40,016 nucleotides of DNA from Bizionia sp. (GTDB lineage: Bacteria > Bacteroidota > Bacteroidia > Flavobacteriales > Flavobacteriaceae): the NCBI GenBank assembly GCA_018067115.1, contig JAGPVI010000314.1:1-40016 (forward strand). The letters are read 5' to 3'. Shown in pieces: positions 1-7,623 of the stretch. The notes under the pieces are model-generated. The model searched no databases. It worked only from the letters and a program-made list of their open reading frames with translations, and was not told where the DNA came from. Numbering within the stretch: the stretch's first letter is position 1; every line of letters starts with the position of its first letter. The translations under genes and the position numbers were made by a program.

Positions 1-332
1 CACAGTTGGTTGGTAAAGGGCGCGCTATGGAGCTCGTAATGACTGCCGGAATGATAGATGCTAATACAGCTAGAGACTATGGTTTGGTAAATCACGTGGT
101 AGAATTAGAGGAGTTAATGCCGTTAGCAGAAAAGATTGCTAGTAAAATAATGAGAAATTCGTCTGTAGCAATAAGCAAAGCTATTACCGCTATAAACGCT
201 AATTATAAAGATGGTGTAAATGGGTATGAAACAGAAATTGAAGAGTTTGGAAATTGCTTTGGTACCGAAGATTTTAAAGAAGGAACAACAGCGTTTTTAG
301 AAAAAAGAAAAGCAGCGTTTCCTGGAAAATAG
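1..332 (+). CDS. Enoyl-CoA hydratase/isomerase family protein (C-terminal part)
   Basis: The reading frame is open to the left edge of the window, so only about the last 109 residues of a normally ~260-residue protein are visible. The visible part begins QLVGKGRAMELVMTAG and continues with IDANTARDYGLVNHVV, the hallmark C-terminal half of crotonase-fold enoyl-CoA hydratases: the helix after the active site, followed by the A..yGLVn.Vv segment. It ends with the usual FxEKRKaxFxGK tail. The family hydrates trans-2-enoyl-CoA in fatty-acid beta-oxidation in the cytoplasm. The catalytic acid residues lie outside the window, so exact substrate class cannot be given. The gene ends 158 bases before the convergent HD-hydrolase gene, with a bidirectional terminator between them. 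Confidence 0.88.
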   Translation, partial: QLVGKGRAMELVMTAGMIDANTARDYGLVNHVVELEELMPLAEKIASKIMRNSSVAISKAITAINANYKDGVNGYETEIEEFGNCFGTEDFKEGTTAFLEKRKAAFPGK

Positions 333-454
333 TAGCCTGAACTAAGAATAAGGAAATTGATTTCGTCCTGTTCTAAATTTAATAATGGAAGGACTAGGTT
401 TATTCAAGTGCTATGCGTAATATGTTTTTATTAGCTTGCCTAATTAGTATAACA

Positions 455-488
455 AAAAAAAGACGACTTAATAAGTCGTCTTTTTTGT
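455..488. terminator. Bidirectional intrinsic terminator
   Basis: An 11-bp perfect stem (AAGACGACTTA at 460-470 with TAAGTCGTCTT at 472-482) is flanked by an A-run on the left and a T-run on the right. It can therefore stop transcription from both the hydratase gene on the left and the minus-strand HD-hydrolase gene ending at 491. Confidence 0.85.
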
Positions 489-490
489 TA

Positions 491-1144
491 TTATTTTTTA
501 CCGTCCCATTCATCATAAAACTGATCTAAAAACAAGAGCATAAAATCGTGTCTTTTTTCAGCAATCTGCTTGCCAGATTTGGTATTCATTCTGTCTTTTA
601 AAAGCAATAGTTTTTCATAAAAATGATTGATTGTTGGCGCTTCAGAGTTTTTGTACTCTTCTTTTGTCATTTTTAGCTGAGGTTTAATTTCAGGATTAAA
701 AAGGGGTCTATTTTTAAATCCGCCATAATTAAAACAGCGTGCAATGCCTATAGCACCAATAGCATCAAGCCTGTCGGCGTCTTGTACAACATCCAACTCT
801 AATGACTTAAATTGCTGCGACGTATTACCGCCTTTAAAACTAATGTTTTCTATAATTTTAATAACATGCTCAATGACATGAGAGTCTGTATTCTCCTTAA
901 ATAAAAACTCTCGCGCTACTTTAGGGCCTACCGTTTCATCGCCGTTATGAAACTTACTATCGGCAATATCATGTAGTAATGCTCCAAGAGCAACCACTAA
1001 GGTGTCTACCTGTTCTTGTTTAGCAATAAGTAACGCGTTTTTGTAAACACGTTCTATATGAAACCAATCGTGACCGCCTTCGGCATCTTTAAGTTCTCGC
1101 TTTACAAATGCAATGGTATTGTTAATTAAAACCTGTTGAGACAT
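491..1144 (-). CDS. HD-domain phosphohydrolase (YedJ-like)
   Basis: A cytoplasmic 217-residue protein with an HD metal-dependent phosphohydrolase fold. Visible metal-ligand motifs are H25/D26 in GGHDWFHIERV, the HD pair H58-D59 in LGALLHDIADSKF, and the distal Asp in VQDADRLDAIGA (D122). The following GIARCFNYGG segment is typical of the YedJ/YpgQ subgroup of small HD hydrolases, some of which hydrolyse (deoxy)nucleoside triphosphates or other phosphate esters; the substrate here is unknown. The start lies 2 bases after the desaturase stop, so this is the last gene of the plsC-desaturase-HD cluster on the minus strand, and it is followed directly by the terminator at 455-488. Family assignment is firm, function is not. 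Confidence 0.85.
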   Translation of the reverse strand: MSQQVLINNTIAFVKRELKDAEGGHDWFHIERVYKNALLIAKQEQVDTLVVALGALLHDIADSKFHNGDETVGPKVAREFLFKENTDSHVIEHVIKIIENISFKGGNTSQQFKSLELDVVQDADRLDAIGAIGIARCFNYGGFKNRPLFNPEIKPQLKMTKEEYKNSEAPTINHFYEKLLLLKDRMNTKSGKQIAEKRHDFMLLFLDQFYDEWDGKK

Positions 1145-1146
1145 TT

Positions 1147-2133
1147 TTATAATTTAGCAGGTTCTACCCATTTAAATTGGTATGAGTTTTCAGGTATTTT
1201 TACGCGATCTGCTAAGCGTAGCATTCGTGTTGGTAACTTCATTAAATAATCTCTAGCTTTTTCAGCGTCTTCATTTAATCCTGTGATTTTATCTATTTCC
1301 CAACGTTTAATTAATTTGTCTAAAATCTCGACGTAGTCTAAAGATGTATACACCCCAATACGTTGTGCAGTATTCGAAAATTCTTCGAAAGCAGTACTAA
1401 TTTTATCACCAGACTCTCGTAAAAAGTGCGCTGGCATCGTAATTTTTTGCTTCATCATATATTGAAAAGCAAGCATCATCTGACTAGGGTCTACAGCAAA
1501 AATACGTTCTACAAATTCGCTATAAGCGTGGTGGTGTCTCATTTCATCTCCAGAAATAATCTTACACATTTTAGAAAGCTGTTTGTTGCCTTTGTCTTTA
1601 GCTAATTTCGCCACACGATTATGAGAAACGTAAGTAGCTAATTCTTGGAAACTTGTGTAGACAAAGTTTTTGTACGGGTCTCTATCTGTACCAATATCAA
1701 AACCATCAGCAATGAGGTGCTGTGTTGTTCTTTCAATTTCGCGCATATTTACACGACCAGAAAGGTAGAGGTATTTGTTTAAAACATCACCGTGTCTGTT
1801 TTCTTCAGCCGTCCAGTGTCTTACCCATTTCGACCAGCCATTTCGTTCTACTTGATTAACCCCTTCAACATCCATTAACCACGATTCGTAGGTTGGTAGT
1901 GCTTCTTCGGTAATCATATCTCCAACAAGAACGACCCAGAAATCGTATGGTAATTCTTTAGAGAGTTCTCTAATTTCTTTAACTTCTTCAAAAAAAGTAT
2001 CGCTTTCAGAATTTGGTAAAAAGTCTGAAGGTTGCCAAATGGTTTCAACAGGAATTAAATACTTCTGTATTAATGAGTCTACGTCTTTTTCCAAAAACTG
2101 CATCACTTCCAATCTTACATTTTTTAATGACAT
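1147..2133 (-). CDS. Acyl-ACP desaturase (ferritin-like di-iron)
   Basis: A soluble 328-residue fatty acid desaturase type 2, matching the stearoyl-ACP delta-9 desaturases of plants and some bacteria. It would introduce a double bond into ACP-bound acyl chains using O2 and ferredoxin. Di-iron ligands are visible as two ExxH motifs, EENRHGD (E111, H114) and GDEMRHH (E197, H200), plus the additional Glu in MITEEALPTY (near E77) and in SFQELATY (near E164). The length is close to the family norm. The gene sits 12 bases after the acyltransferase and 2 bases before the HD hydrolase, so desaturated chains may be made next to the enzyme that places them in phosphatidic acid. Regiospecificity cannot be read from sequence. 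Confidence 0.93.
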   Translation of the reverse strand: MSLKNVRLEVMQFLEKDVDSLIQKYLIPVETIWQPSDFLPNSESDTFFEEVKEIRELSKELPYDFWVVLVGDMITEEALPTYESWLMDVEGVNQVERNGWSKWVRHWTAEENRHGDVLNKYLYLSGRVNMREIERTTQHLIADGFDIGTDRDPYKNFVYTSFQELATYVSHNRVAKLAKDKGNKQLSKMCKIISGDEMRHHHAYSEFVERIFAVDPSQMMLAFQYMMKQKITMPAHFLRESGDKISTAFEEFSNTAQRIGVYTSLDYVEILDKLIKRWEIDKITGLNEDAEKARDYLMKLPTRMLRLADRVKIPENSYQFKWVEPAKL

Positions 2134-2145
2134 AACTTATAGTTT

Positions 2146-2880
2146 TTAATTAATAATGTGTTCTTTTATAACGTTTTCAACCTGTTCTAAAAGTTCGCGT
2201 TTTTCAAATTCGCTAGCTTTTAAAGGTTTGTGTACTGTAAAACTAATATGTGCGCCTATTCCCATTGGGAAATTACCATAACGTAATGTTTTCCATGAAT
2301 TATTAATAGTCATCGGAACAATTAAAGCGCTAGGCACGTATTTTATTAATGTTTCTAAACCTTTTGTCTGAAAACGCTTAGGGACTCCAGTTTTACTTCG
2401 TGTGCCTTCCGGGAAAATTACGGCCGCCCTTTTGGTATCTTCAATATAATCCGAAAAACGTCTTATTTCAACGATGGCTTGCCTAGGGTCTTTTCTGTCT
2501 ATTAACGCAGATCCGCCGTGTCTTAGATTATAAGATACGGAAGGAATCCCTTTTCCTAATTCTTTTTTACTTACAAATTTAACGTGGTGTTTTCTAAAAT
2601 ACCACATAATTGGCGAAATATCGTACATACTTTGATGATTAGATACGATAATAATGGGTAAATCTGTAGGTAGACTATAGTTATTATTAAACGTAAATCT
2701 AGTCCCTAAAAGATTAAGACAACGCATTAAACAAAACTGCAAAATATCGACAGTTTTTTTGTGCGCTTGGTAGCCAAAAACATTAAGGCACACCCACTGT
2801 ATGGGGTGAAATATCAATAACGTTAGCCCGAAAAAAAGGAAATAAATTACCGTTAACGGGTATGCTAATAACTTTCGCAT
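2146..2880 (-). CDS. 1-acyl-sn-glycerol-3-phosphate acyltransferase (PlsC family)
   Basis: A 244-residue membrane-associated acyltransferase. It has an N-terminal hydrophobic segment (about residues 6-30), then the catalytic NHxxxxD motif as NHQSMYD (H82, D87), the SKKELGKGIP block and the phosphate-binding FPEGTRSKTG block (E158-G159). This is the LPLAT/PlsC fold, which transfers an acyl chain to lysophosphatidic acid to form phosphatidic acid on the cytoplasmic face of the inner membrane. It is the first gene of a tight minus-strand group with the acyl-ACP desaturase and HD hydrolase. Related LPLATs acylate other lysolipids, so the exact acceptor is inferred. Confidence 0.9.
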   Translation of the reverse strand: MRKLLAYPLTVIYFLFFGLTLLIFHPIQWVCLNVFGYQAHKKTVDILQFCLMRCLNLLGTRFTFNNNYSLPTDLPIIIVSNHQSMYDISPIMWYFRKHHVKFVSKKELGKGIPSVSYNLRHGGSALIDRKDPRQAIVEIRRFSDYIEDTKRAAVIFPEGTRSKTGVPKRFQTKGLETLIKYVPSALIVPMTINNSWKTLRYGNFPMGIGAHISFTVHKPLKASEFEKRELLEQVENVIKEHIIN

Positions 2881-2934
2881 TAATTACAATTAGTTTTTAT
2901 TAAACAAAGTAACTATAAAAACGGCAGTATGCAT

Positions 2935-2966
2935 AAAAAAACCACGACTAAATCGTGGTTTTTTAT
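2935..2966 (-). terminator. Intrinsic terminator downstream of the bacilliredoxin gene
   Basis: The stem ACCACGA (2941-2947) pairs with TCGTGGT (2953-2959), with A- and T-runs on either side. It lies 31 bases beyond the stop of the minus-strand bacilliredoxin gene and separates it from the downstream plsC cluster. Confidence 0.8.
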
Positions 2967-2996
2967 GTTAAAATGTAATGCTTTAATTGTTTTCAA

Positions 2997-3407
2997 TTAG
3001 CATTGTGCGTTGTAAGCATCCATAAGGTTTGATGCAATTAATTCTGCTGGACGACCTTCAATATGATGGCGCTCTAACATATGTACTAATTCACCGTCTT
3101 TAAACAAAGCAATACAAGGAGAACTTGGAGGAAAAGGAACCATATGTTCTCTTGCCTTGTCAGTCGCTTCTTTATCTACTCCTGCAAATACAGTAACTAT
3201 ATTATCTGGACGTTTGTCGTTTTGCAAACTCATACTAGCACCAGGTCTAGCATTGGCAGCGGCACAACCACAAACAGAATTTACAACTACTAGAGTTGTT
3301 CCTTCTTTTGCTATGGCAGCATCGACATCGTTTGCTGTGTGTAATTCTTGAAAACCAACCTTAGTTAAGTCCTCACGCATTGGTTTTACTAATTCTGCTG
3401 GATACAT
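2997..3407 (-). CDS. Bacilliredoxin BrxA/BrxB family (YphP/YqiW)
   Basis: A 136-residue cytoplasmic thioredoxin-fold protein. The CGC active site is seen as VNSVCGCAAANARPG (C46, C48), followed by the SMSL and FPPSSPCIALFKDG segments that define the DUF1094/BrxA-B family. In Bacillus these proteins remove bacillithiol from S-bacillithiolated proteins; several Bacteroidota also make bacillithiol, so a de-bacillithiolation role is likely but inferred. The gene is monocistronic: its own -7 box lies upstream (3444-3451) and a terminator follows at 2935-2966. Confidence 0.88.
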   Translation of the reverse strand: MYPAELVKPMREDLTKVGFQELHTANDVDAAIAKEGTTLVVVNSVCGCAAANARPGASMSLQNDKRPDNIVTVFAGVDKEATDKAREHMVPFPPSSPCIALFKDGELVHMLERHHIEGRPAELIASNLMDAYNAQC

Positions 3408-3443
3408 ATCTTTTAAATTTTATCTATTAATATTCTGTACGTA

Positions 3444-3451
3444 CAAAGTTA
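3444..3451 (-). promoter_or_regulatory. Candidate -7 element of the bacilliredoxin gene
   Basis: TAACTTTG on the minus strand matches the Bacteroidota -7 consensus TAnnTTTG, 37 bases ahead of the start codon. A perfect 10-bp palindrome, TGTACGTACA (3436-3445), overlaps its downstream edge. No convincing -33 box is seen at the usual spacing. Confidence 0.45.
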
Positions 3452-3624
3452 ATCAAAAACTATGCAAAAACAGAAGTCTGCTTGTCAGATAACCGTTATG
3501 GTGCCATAAGGTCAGACTATCGTGTTACAGTATATCATAAGAATTTGAGAATACTGTACTATTTTAGTTAGTATATATCCTGAATAACGCCTTAAAAACT
3601 GTAAGAATAACAATTTACTATTAG

Positions 3625-3632
3625 TATATTTG
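3625..3632 (+). promoter_or_regulatory. Candidate -7 element of the TerB/DnaJ gene
   Basis: TATATTTG matches TAnnTTTG exactly and ends 23 bases before the ATG at 3656, a normal distance for a short leader. Confidence 0.55.
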
Positions 3633-3655
3633 GCATTTAATTTTAAGAGTATAGA

Positions 3656-4438
3656 ATGAGTGGATTTAAGTGGATAGGTGCAACCATAGGTTGGGCTTTA
3701 GGAGGCCCAATTGGAGCGATAATAGGCTTGGCATTAGGAAGTGCTGGCGATGCGTTTTCATCGGGCAAATTTGGTTCTTTTTTAAATGAAGGAGATACTT
3801 CTGGGCGTAAAACAAGTTACGGTACCGGTGGTTATAGTACGCAGCAACGTCCGCAAACACATTCTGGAGATTTCGAGGTAAGCTTACTTATTTTAGCCTC
3901 TGTAGTTATAAAAGCCGATGGTATTTCAGATCCTCGCGAACTCGATTATGTGCGTAATCAATTTGTAAGTATGTACGGTAAAGAGCGTGCAAACAAAGCT
4001 TTTAGATTATATAAAGAAATAAGTAAACAAACCATTAATACGCGTCAAGTTTGTTTACAAATTCAACGCATGATGGATCATCCGTCGCGTCTACAATTGC
4101 TTCATTTCTTATTCAATATCGCAAAAGCCGATGGTATGGTTATCGACGAAGAAGAGCGTCAAATTGCCACCATTGCCGGCTATTTAAATATTAGTTCGCG
4201 CGATTATAACAGCATCAAAGCTATGTTTTATAACAGTAGCGATAATGCTTATAAAATTCTTGAAATTACTAAAGAGGCAACGGCAAACGAGATTAAGCAA
4301 GCCTACCGTAAAATGGTAAAGAAATACCACCCTGATAAAGTTGAGCATTTAGGCGAAGAGCATAAAAAAGGTGCCGAAGCTAAGTTTAAAGAAGTACAAA
4401 AAGCTTACGAGCAAATTCAAAAAGAACGCGGACTCTAA
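3656..4438 (+). CDS. TerB domain plus C-terminal J-domain protein (DjlA-like)
   Basis: 260 residues in three parts. Residues 1-35 form a Gly/Ala-rich hydrophobic stretch (WALGGPIGAIIGLALGSAGD) resembling a glycine-zipper membrane segment. Residues about 70-190 form an all-helical TerB-like domain with two related blocks, VVIKADGISDPREL and NIAKADGMVIDEEE. Residues about 198-260 form a J domain with the HPD motif at 225-227 (KKYHPDKVEHL). This is the architecture of DjlA-type membrane-anchored DnaK co-chaperones, in which the J domain stimulates the Hsp70 ATPase; in E. coli DjlA the single N-terminal membrane helix is also followed by a TerB-like region. The client is unknown. The gene stands alone with its own -7 element. 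Confidence 0.85.
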   Translation: MSGFKWIGATIGWALGGPIGAIIGLALGSAGDAFSSGKFGSFLNEGDTSGRKTSYGTGGYSTQQRPQTHSGDFEVSLLILASVVIKADGISDPRELDYVRNQFVSMYGKERANKAFRLYKEISKQTINTRQVCLQIQRMMDHPSRLQLLHFLFNIAKADGMVIDEEERQIATIAGYLNISSRDYNSIKAMFYNSSDNAYKILEITKEATANEIKQAYRKMVKKYHPDKVEHLGEEHKKGAEAKFKEVQKAYEQIQKERGL

Positions 4439-4473
4439 TTCTTTATAAAGTATAATCAAATTATAGTTCAGTA

Positions 4474-4565
4474 GTTGGGCCTTACCCTAAAGGGTCGGGC
4501 TTTCCGTTGCAATCTTTTTAATCGTGCCTCATAAAAAGGATTTTCACATCAATCCCTAACGCAAA
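4474..4565. repeat. Structured repeat-like intergenic element (REP-like candidate)
   Basis: This stretch fills most of the gap between two convergent genes and contains several nested inverted repeats. The first hairpin is GCCTTACCC (4479-4487) with GGGTCGGGC (4492-4500). The second pairs AATCTTTTTA (4511-4520) with TAAAAAGGATT (4532-4542), with one bulged base. A third pairs GGATT (4538-4542) with AATCC (4551-4555), and TTGC (4507-4510) can close against GCAA (4561-4564). It resembles short interspersed palindromic elements I associate with flavobacterial genomes, but only one copy is in this window. It may also act as a terminator for the genes on either side. Confidence 0.45.
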
Positions 4566-4577
4566 TTAAAGGGCGTA

Positions 4578-5738
4578 TTACCCTCTAAATAAAAAGAAGT
4601 CATCTTTCATATCTTCAATTTGCGCATCTTCGTTTGTAATAATATAATCGATTGCTTGGCTTGTAAATTCGTCACCCTTTTCAGTAAGGGAGACAATGTT
4701 TTTATCGATAACAATCATATTGTTTTTTAGTGCCAATTCTAATACCGTTTTAGCACGTACTTTTTGCCAATTAATATGCTCGCGTAAATGGTTAACGTGT
4801 CGTTCTCTTTTTTCGGAGTGGTTTTTTAAATGCAATAAAAAGGTAATTAAAGAGACTTCTATGCGTTGCTGCTTTTCTTTATACAATACGGCAATAACCC
4901 CTTTGCTTGGTGCAAATAAATACACCATTAAAAACAGTAAGCCTAGCATTGTTGTTATTGAGCCCGCAATAGAAGCATCGAGAGCGTGCGCCATCCAATA
5001 CCCAGCAATCGCGCTAAACACACCAAAAAGAATGGAAAGCAGTAGCATTTTCATTAAATTGGTGGTAAGCAAATAGGCTGTTGCCGCTGGTGCAATCATT
5101 AAGGCAACTACCAAAATAGCCCCAACAGCATCGAAAGCACCAACGGTGGTTACAGAAGCTACCGACATTAAACCGTAATGGATAATCACAGGCGAAAAAC
5201 CTAAGGAAGCCGATAATCCAGCATCGAAAGTACTTACTTTTAATTCTTTAAAAAAGGCAATTAATAAACCCACGGTTATAGTTAAAATAGTTCCAATAAC
5301 CCAAAGAGATTTCGGTCCAACGTCAGTCCCAGAAATAATTAAACGATCGAAAGGGGCAAAAGCTAATTCACCCAACAAAACGGCATCGACATCCAAATGC
5401 ACATCGTTTGCATTTTTAGCAATTAAAATAACACCAATACTAAACAGTGCGGGGAATACTAAACCAATGGCTGTATCCTCTTTTACAAGTCCGGTTTTCT
5501 GAATCTGTTCTACCATTACTACCGTGATAAGCCCTGTTACCGCAGCAAGTAAAATAAGTAGTGGCGAGTTGAGGTCTTGGGTAATAAAAAAACCAACCAC
5601 TAAACCTGGTAAAATAGCGTGACTAATGGCGTCGCTAATCATAGCCATTTTTCTAAGCACGAGAAATGTTCCCGGAATGGCACAAGCGATAGCAACAAGG
5701 CTGGCGATAAGTTGTATTTCTATTTGTGCGCTATTCAT
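4578..5738 (-). CDS. Metal ABC transporter permease (ABC-3 family) with C-terminal winged-helix-like domain
   Basis: 386 residues. Residues 1-280 form the multi-helix membrane domain of ZnuB/TroC/MntB-type permeases, with signature segments FLVLRKMAMISDAISHAILPG near the N-terminus and GAFDAVGAILVVALMIAPAA in the centre. After the last helix the protein continues for about 100 residues with a soluble tail (LREHINWQKVRAKTVLELAL..NMIVIDKNIVSLTEKGDEF) that looks like a winged helix of the DtxR/SirR type rather than the usual short permease end. It overlaps the upstream permease gene by 8 bases, and the two should form the transmembrane channel for Mn, Zn or Fe import. The metal cannot be fixed by sequence; the nearby DtxR-family regulator and receptor favour Mn/Fe or Zn. 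Confidence 0.88.
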   Translation of the reverse strand: MNSAQIEIQLIASLVAIACAIPGTFLVLRKMAMISDAISHAILPGLVVGFFITQDLNSPLLILLAAVTGLITVVMVEQIQKTGLVKEDTAIGLVFPALFSIGVILIAKNANDVHLDVDAVLLGELAFAPFDRLIISGTDVGPKSLWVIGTILTITVGLLIAFFKELKVSTFDAGLSASLGFSPVIIHYGLMSVASVTTVGAFDAVGAILVVALMIAPAATAYLLTTNLMKMLLLSILFGVFSAIAGYWMAHALDASIAGSITTMLGLLFLMVYLFAPSKGVIAVLYKEKQQRIEVSLITFLLHLKNHSEKRERHVNHLREHINWQKVRAKTVLELALKNNMIVIDKNIVSLTEKGDEFTSQAIDYIITNEDAQIEDMKDDFFLFRG

Positions 5739-6852
5739 TACTCTGTTGATTGTATAAATTAGAGGCTGTTTTAAAACCTTCGTCGGTTAAACTCCACATA
5801 TTCCCTTCGAGTTCGACATAATTTTTTTTAACCAATTTTTGAAGTGTACCGCGCGTAAACCCTTGAAAATTATTCAATATTTTAATGGTATGCGGATGCG
5901 AAATATTATCGTGTGTTTTTGCAATATGATACATAAATGCTAATGTTTTATGTTGCTCTAAATCTCTTCGGTTTTTAATAAATCGCCATTGTCTAAATAA
6001 CAATCCGCGACTCGGGGAAAAAATAAAAGAAAACAAAACAAAAACCGACGCTACTAAAACAATTACTGGTCCCGTAGATAAGTTGTTTTGGCTAGCGCTA
6101 ATTGCTGTGCCAAACACGCCAGAAAGCGCTCCAATAATACTCGCCAAAATAACCATCGTGCTTAAACTATTGGTCCATTGTCTAGCCGCTGCTGCAGGCG
6201 CTAAAAGCATCGCGCTCATTAATACCACGCCAACCGTTTGTAAGCCTAAAACAATAGCTAAAACTATAAAAGAGGTGATTAATATATCGATTATTCTGGT
6301 GTTAAATCCTAACGTTTTTGTGTAATCGGGATCGAAAAGTAGCATTTTAAATTCTTTCCAAAAGAGTAAAATTACAAATAAGCATAGTCCCGTTACCGAA
6401 GCCATTAACCACACATCACTTTCCACTAAAGTGGCTGCTTGTCCAAATAAATACTTGTCTAATCCTGCTTGATTAGCGTTAGGTTGTTTTTGTATGAAGG
6501 TTAATAGTAACATTCCGAAGCCAAAAAATAACGATAAAATAAGACCTAAAGCGGTATCAGATTTTAAATGTGTCTTTGAGGTAATTCCTTTAATCCAAAA
6601 TGTACCAATTAAACCACTCACTAATGCACCTAATAATAGGGTGTTGGTATCTTTTGCGCCAGTAATTAAAAAAGCAATAGCAATACCGGGTAAGGCGGCA
6701 TGTGAAATAGCATCCCCTAAAAGACTTTGTTTTCTAAGAACAGCAAAACTACCGAGCATACCACAAACGGCACCTAAAATGGCGGTTCCCAATGTGATGG
6801 TTCTTAGTGTGTAATCTGAAAACACTAAAGAAAAATACTCGTTTAAATTCAT
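5731..6852 (-). CDS. Metal ABC transporter permease (ABC-3 family) with C-terminal winged-helix-like domain
   Basis: 373 residues, the second permease of the pair. The membrane domain (about 1-285) has the ABC-3 hallmarks GSFAVLRKQSLLGDAISHAALPG and GLQTVGVVLMSAMLLAPAAAA. A cytoplasmic tail follows (about 290-373: RRDLEQHKTLAFMYHI..ISHPHTIKIL..GFTRGTLQKLVKKNYVEL..WSLTDEGF), with the helix-turn-helix plus wing pattern of MarR/DtxR-like winged helices. Starting 10 bases after the ATPase gene, it belongs to the operon binding protein-ATPase-permease-permease. The paralogous tail on both permeases suggests that the fusion predates their duplication or is maintained in both. Whether the tail binds DNA, metal or the ATPase is not known. 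Confidence 0.88.
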   Translation of the reverse strand: MNLNEYFSLVFSDYTLRTITLGTAILGAVCGMLGSFAVLRKQSLLGDAISHAALPGIAIAFLITGAKDTNTLLLGALVSGLIGTFWIKGITSKTHLKSDTALGLILSLFFGFGMLLLTFIQKQPNANQAGLDKYLFGQAATLVESDVWLMASVTGLCLFVILLFWKEFKMLLFDPDYTKTLGFNTRIIDILITSFIVLAIVLGLQTVGVVLMSAMLLAPAAAARQWTNSLSTMVILASIIGALSGVFGTAISASQNNLSTGPVIVLVASVFVLFSFIFSPSRGLLFRQWRFIKNRRDLEQHKTLAFMYHIAKTHDNISHPHTIKILNNFQGFTRGTLQKLVKKNYVELEGNMWSLTDEGFKTASNLYNQQSNE

Positions 6853-6862
6853 CTAATGTTAA

Positions 6863-7600
6863 TTATTCTTGAATACTAACTTTGTAGTTAATACCGTAGG
6901 TCTTTGTTAGGTTGTCGTCGTTAAAAATATCTTTTACGGGGCCGGTTGCAATCTTTTTCACGTTTAAGAATGTTACCCAGTCAAAATATTCGGGAACGGT
7001 TTGCAAATCGTGGTGCACTACAATAACGGTTTTTCCTGCCTTTCGTAATTCTTTTAAAATATTAATAATCGCAATTTCTGTGGTCGCATCGACCCCTTGA
7101 AACGGCTCGTCCATAAAATAAATTGAAGCGTTTTGTACCAAAGCGCGCGCCAAAAAAATACGCTGTTGTTGTCCGCCAGACAGCTGACTTATTTGTCGGC
7201 TTTTAAAAGCGAGCATGCCCACTTTTTCTAAAGCTTCTAAAGCGGCTTTTTTCTCTTTTTGTCGTGGGCGTTTTATCCACCCCAAGCTGCCATAGGTTCC
7301 CATCATAACCACATCCAAAGCAGTGGTTGGAAAATCCCAATCGACACTTCCTTTTTGTGGCACGTAGGCCACTAGCGAGCGTTGTTTTTTATAAGGTTTA
7401 CCATAAATAGTTACACTACCAGCGATAGGAGGTAAGATACCTAGAATAGCTTTTATAAGAGTCGATTTTCCGGCGCCATTAGGGCCAACAATAGCCATTA
7501 ATACACCCTCCGGAATTTCTAAATCGATATCCCATAGTACGGGTTTGTAGTTATAGGCTACCGTTAAATCGTCTACTTTTACTGCTATATTTTGTGCCAT
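6863..7600 (-). CDS. Metal ABC transporter ATP-binding protein
   Basis: A 245-residue cytoplasmic ATPase of the ZnuC/MntB/TroB type. Walker A is GPNGAGKST (39-47), the signature motif is LSGGQQQR (140-147), Walker B ends in YFMDEP (D164, E165), and the switch His lies in VVHHDL. The segment VAYVPQKGSVDWDFPTT, with its Q-loop, is characteristic of the Mn/Zn/Fe chelate importers in which 'DWDFP' follows the Q-loop. It energises the two permeases encoded directly downstream and follows the binding-protein gene by 23 bases. Confidence 0.93.
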   Translation of the reverse strand: MAQNIAVKVDDLTVAYNYKPVLWDIDLEIPEGVLMAIVGPNGAGKSTLIKAILGILPPIAGSVTIYGKPYKKQRSLVAYVPQKGSVDWDFPTTALDVVMMGTYGSLGWIKRPRQKEKKAALEALEKVGMLAFKSRQISQLSGGQQQRIFLARALVQNASIYFMDEPFQGVDATTEIAIINILKELRKAGKTVIVVHHDLQTVPEYFDWVTFLNVKKIATGPVKDIFNDDNLTKTYGINYKVSIQE

Positions 7601-7623
7601 AATTTAAGAGATTTAGTTTCCGG

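Noticed and set aside
3436..3445. Palindrome TGTACGTACA as a regulatory site
   Set aside because: Only 10 bases and isolated; expected by chance at times. Mentioned with the -7 element, not claimed as an operator.
4696..5076. 126-codon plus-strand ORF opposite the metal permease gene
   Set aside because: It lies fully antisense to a clear gene, and its protein looks like a reversed hydrophobic sequence with no family pattern.
6494..6814. 106-codon plus-strand ORF opposite the upstream permease gene
   Set aside because: Antisense shadow of a well-supported gene, with no recognisable domain.
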